Assembly (NCBI RefSeq): GCF_020438995.1
Contig: NZ_JAGQTN010000089.1
Location: 23,802 to 87,801, forward strand
Origin: Gordonia sp. (in: high G+C Gram-positive bacteria)
Lineage (GTDB): Bacteria > Actinomycetota > Actinomycetes > Mycobacteriales > Mycobacteriaceae
DNA: 64,000 nt
Direction: 5' to 3'
Shown here: in pieces, positions 63,648-64,000 of the stretch
How positions within the stretch are numbered: the first letter of the stretch is position 1
Layout: every line of letters begins with the position of its first letter
Program-made: the position numbers and the translations under genes
The notes under the pieces: generated by a model
The model's database searches: none
The model's input: only the letters and a program-made list of their open reading frames with translations
What the model was told of the DNA's origin: nothing

Positions 63648-63839
63648 GGTACCCCGACCCGAAGTGTCACAGGGGCCAACGACCTTCCTGTGCGCGCTGT
63701 CGACCGATCGGGCTAAACGCCGCGAGGAAACTCTATTTGGGACCTATCGCCTGTGGTTCGCAGCGGACCCTGTCAGTATTCAGTGATGATCCCACCCGAC
63801 CCAAAGCAACCGTCTCCCATCGGAAACCCACCCTGCATC
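63648..63839. other. Non-coding stretch before the intron-like RNA
   Basis: No credible gene is seen; a 65-codon frame at 63753 has low-complexity Pro/Gly content. The 5' intron boundary and its target site may lie here. Confidence 0.35.
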
Positions 63840-64000
63840 AAACCTCCTCCTGAGCCGGGTGCTCGGGAGGCCATCGTGGTACGCCCGGCATGGGCATTCG
63901 CTTGGAGGTGGAAGTCCTCTGGAGGGGAAGGTGGTTTAACTCCTAGTTGATGGCAACTGCGTCACTGTGAGGTGGGGTGGGAAGGAAGCCGGAGACGAAA
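63840..64000 (+). mobile_element. 5' (domain I) part of a group II intron, running off the window
   Basis: This non-coding stretch folds into successive hairpins: CCTCCTGAGC/GCTCGGGAGG (63846-63870), GCCC-GGCAT-GGGC (63883-63895), GAGG...CCTC (63905-63919) and GTTG-ATGG-CAAC (63946-63957). The order CGGCATGGGC, GTGGAAGTCCTCT, GATGGCAAC and GGAAGGAAGCCGGAGACGAAA is the pattern I know from domain I of bacterial group II introns that encode a reverse transcriptase. The exact 5' splice site (GUGYG) is not fixed, and the reverse-transcriptase ORF would lie beyond the window. Confidence 0.6.

Noticed and set aside
63753-63950. 65-codon plus-strand frame near the right end
   Set aside because: Low-complexity Pro/Gly product without ribosome site; the region folds as structured RNA.
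1-64000. tRNA or rRNA genes
   Set aside because: No cloverleaf-like or rRNA-like stretch was noticed in the intergenic regions; a covariance search was not possible here.

Overview
This is a high-GC actinobacterial chromosome segment, most likely Gordonia or a close mycolic-acid relative (Rhodococcus, Mycobacterium). The base composition, frequent GTG starts, GTGA/ATGA stop-start overlaps, starts sitting about 6 nt after a -10 box (leaderless mRNAs) and gene order all fit. From pimA through pdxS, tesB-pdxT, yebC, ruvCAB, yajC-secD-secF, a lipoprotein, apt, rel, ppiB, a glyoxalase II-like gene and hisS, the left 21 kb follows the order of the Mycobacterium tuberculosis Rv2610c-Rv2580c block. 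I did not run a database search; assignments come from motifs and remembered family sequences.

Region 1 (1-21 kb) is the conserved housekeeping block: PI mannoside synthesis, the PLP synthase subunits, Holliday-junction processing under a LexA (SOS) box, the Sec accessory complex, purine salvage, the stringent response and histidyl-tRNA synthetase. A three-gene signalling insert (PP2C phosphatase, FHA-winged-helix protein, LuxR-type regulator) separates pdxS from tesB-pdxT, and the LuxR gene is preceded by two 16-bp palindromes 21 bp apart.

Region 2 (21-36.9 kb) is accessory metabolism: a universal stress protein, several F420/flavin-type oxidoreductases, a FAD monooxygenase / membrane protein / TetR module behind a 13-bp inverted repeat, a mycothiol-dependent-type enzyme, a VapBC pair, a 2OG-Fe(II) oxygenase, zwf, a DUF6325-SHOCT pair, a crotonase and nhaA.

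Region 3 (36.9-48.9 kb) is patchy and shows gain and loss. It holds a truncated gene start next to a Fic gene, a second VapBC, a low-GC scar, an LGFP lipoprotein, a DksA-like protein, a ribokinase, a succinyl-CoA:acetate-type CoA transferase, a thioesterase/TetR divergent pair with two operators, and the decayed remains of what looks like a hydroxyproline catabolic operon: an intact alpha-ketoglutarate semialdehyde dehydrogenase flanked by a broken proline-racemase-family gene and the tail of a dihydrodipicolinate-synthase-family gene. A solitary tyrosine recombinase sits beside the second remnant.

Region 4 (48.9-64 kb) has kynU, a cation efflux protein and a large divergent catabolic locus: reductase, amidohydrolase and XRE-cupin regulator on one side; cytosine-deaminase-like amidohydrolase, complete ABC importer, FAD oxidoreductase, creatininase-family hydrolase and PNPOx-family protein on the other. 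It probably imports and breaks down a small nitrogen heterocycle or cyclic amide, but the substrate cannot be read from sequence. The window ends with a SulP transporter, a FitAB/VapBC-type pair and what appears to be the structured 5' part of a group II intron running off the right edge.
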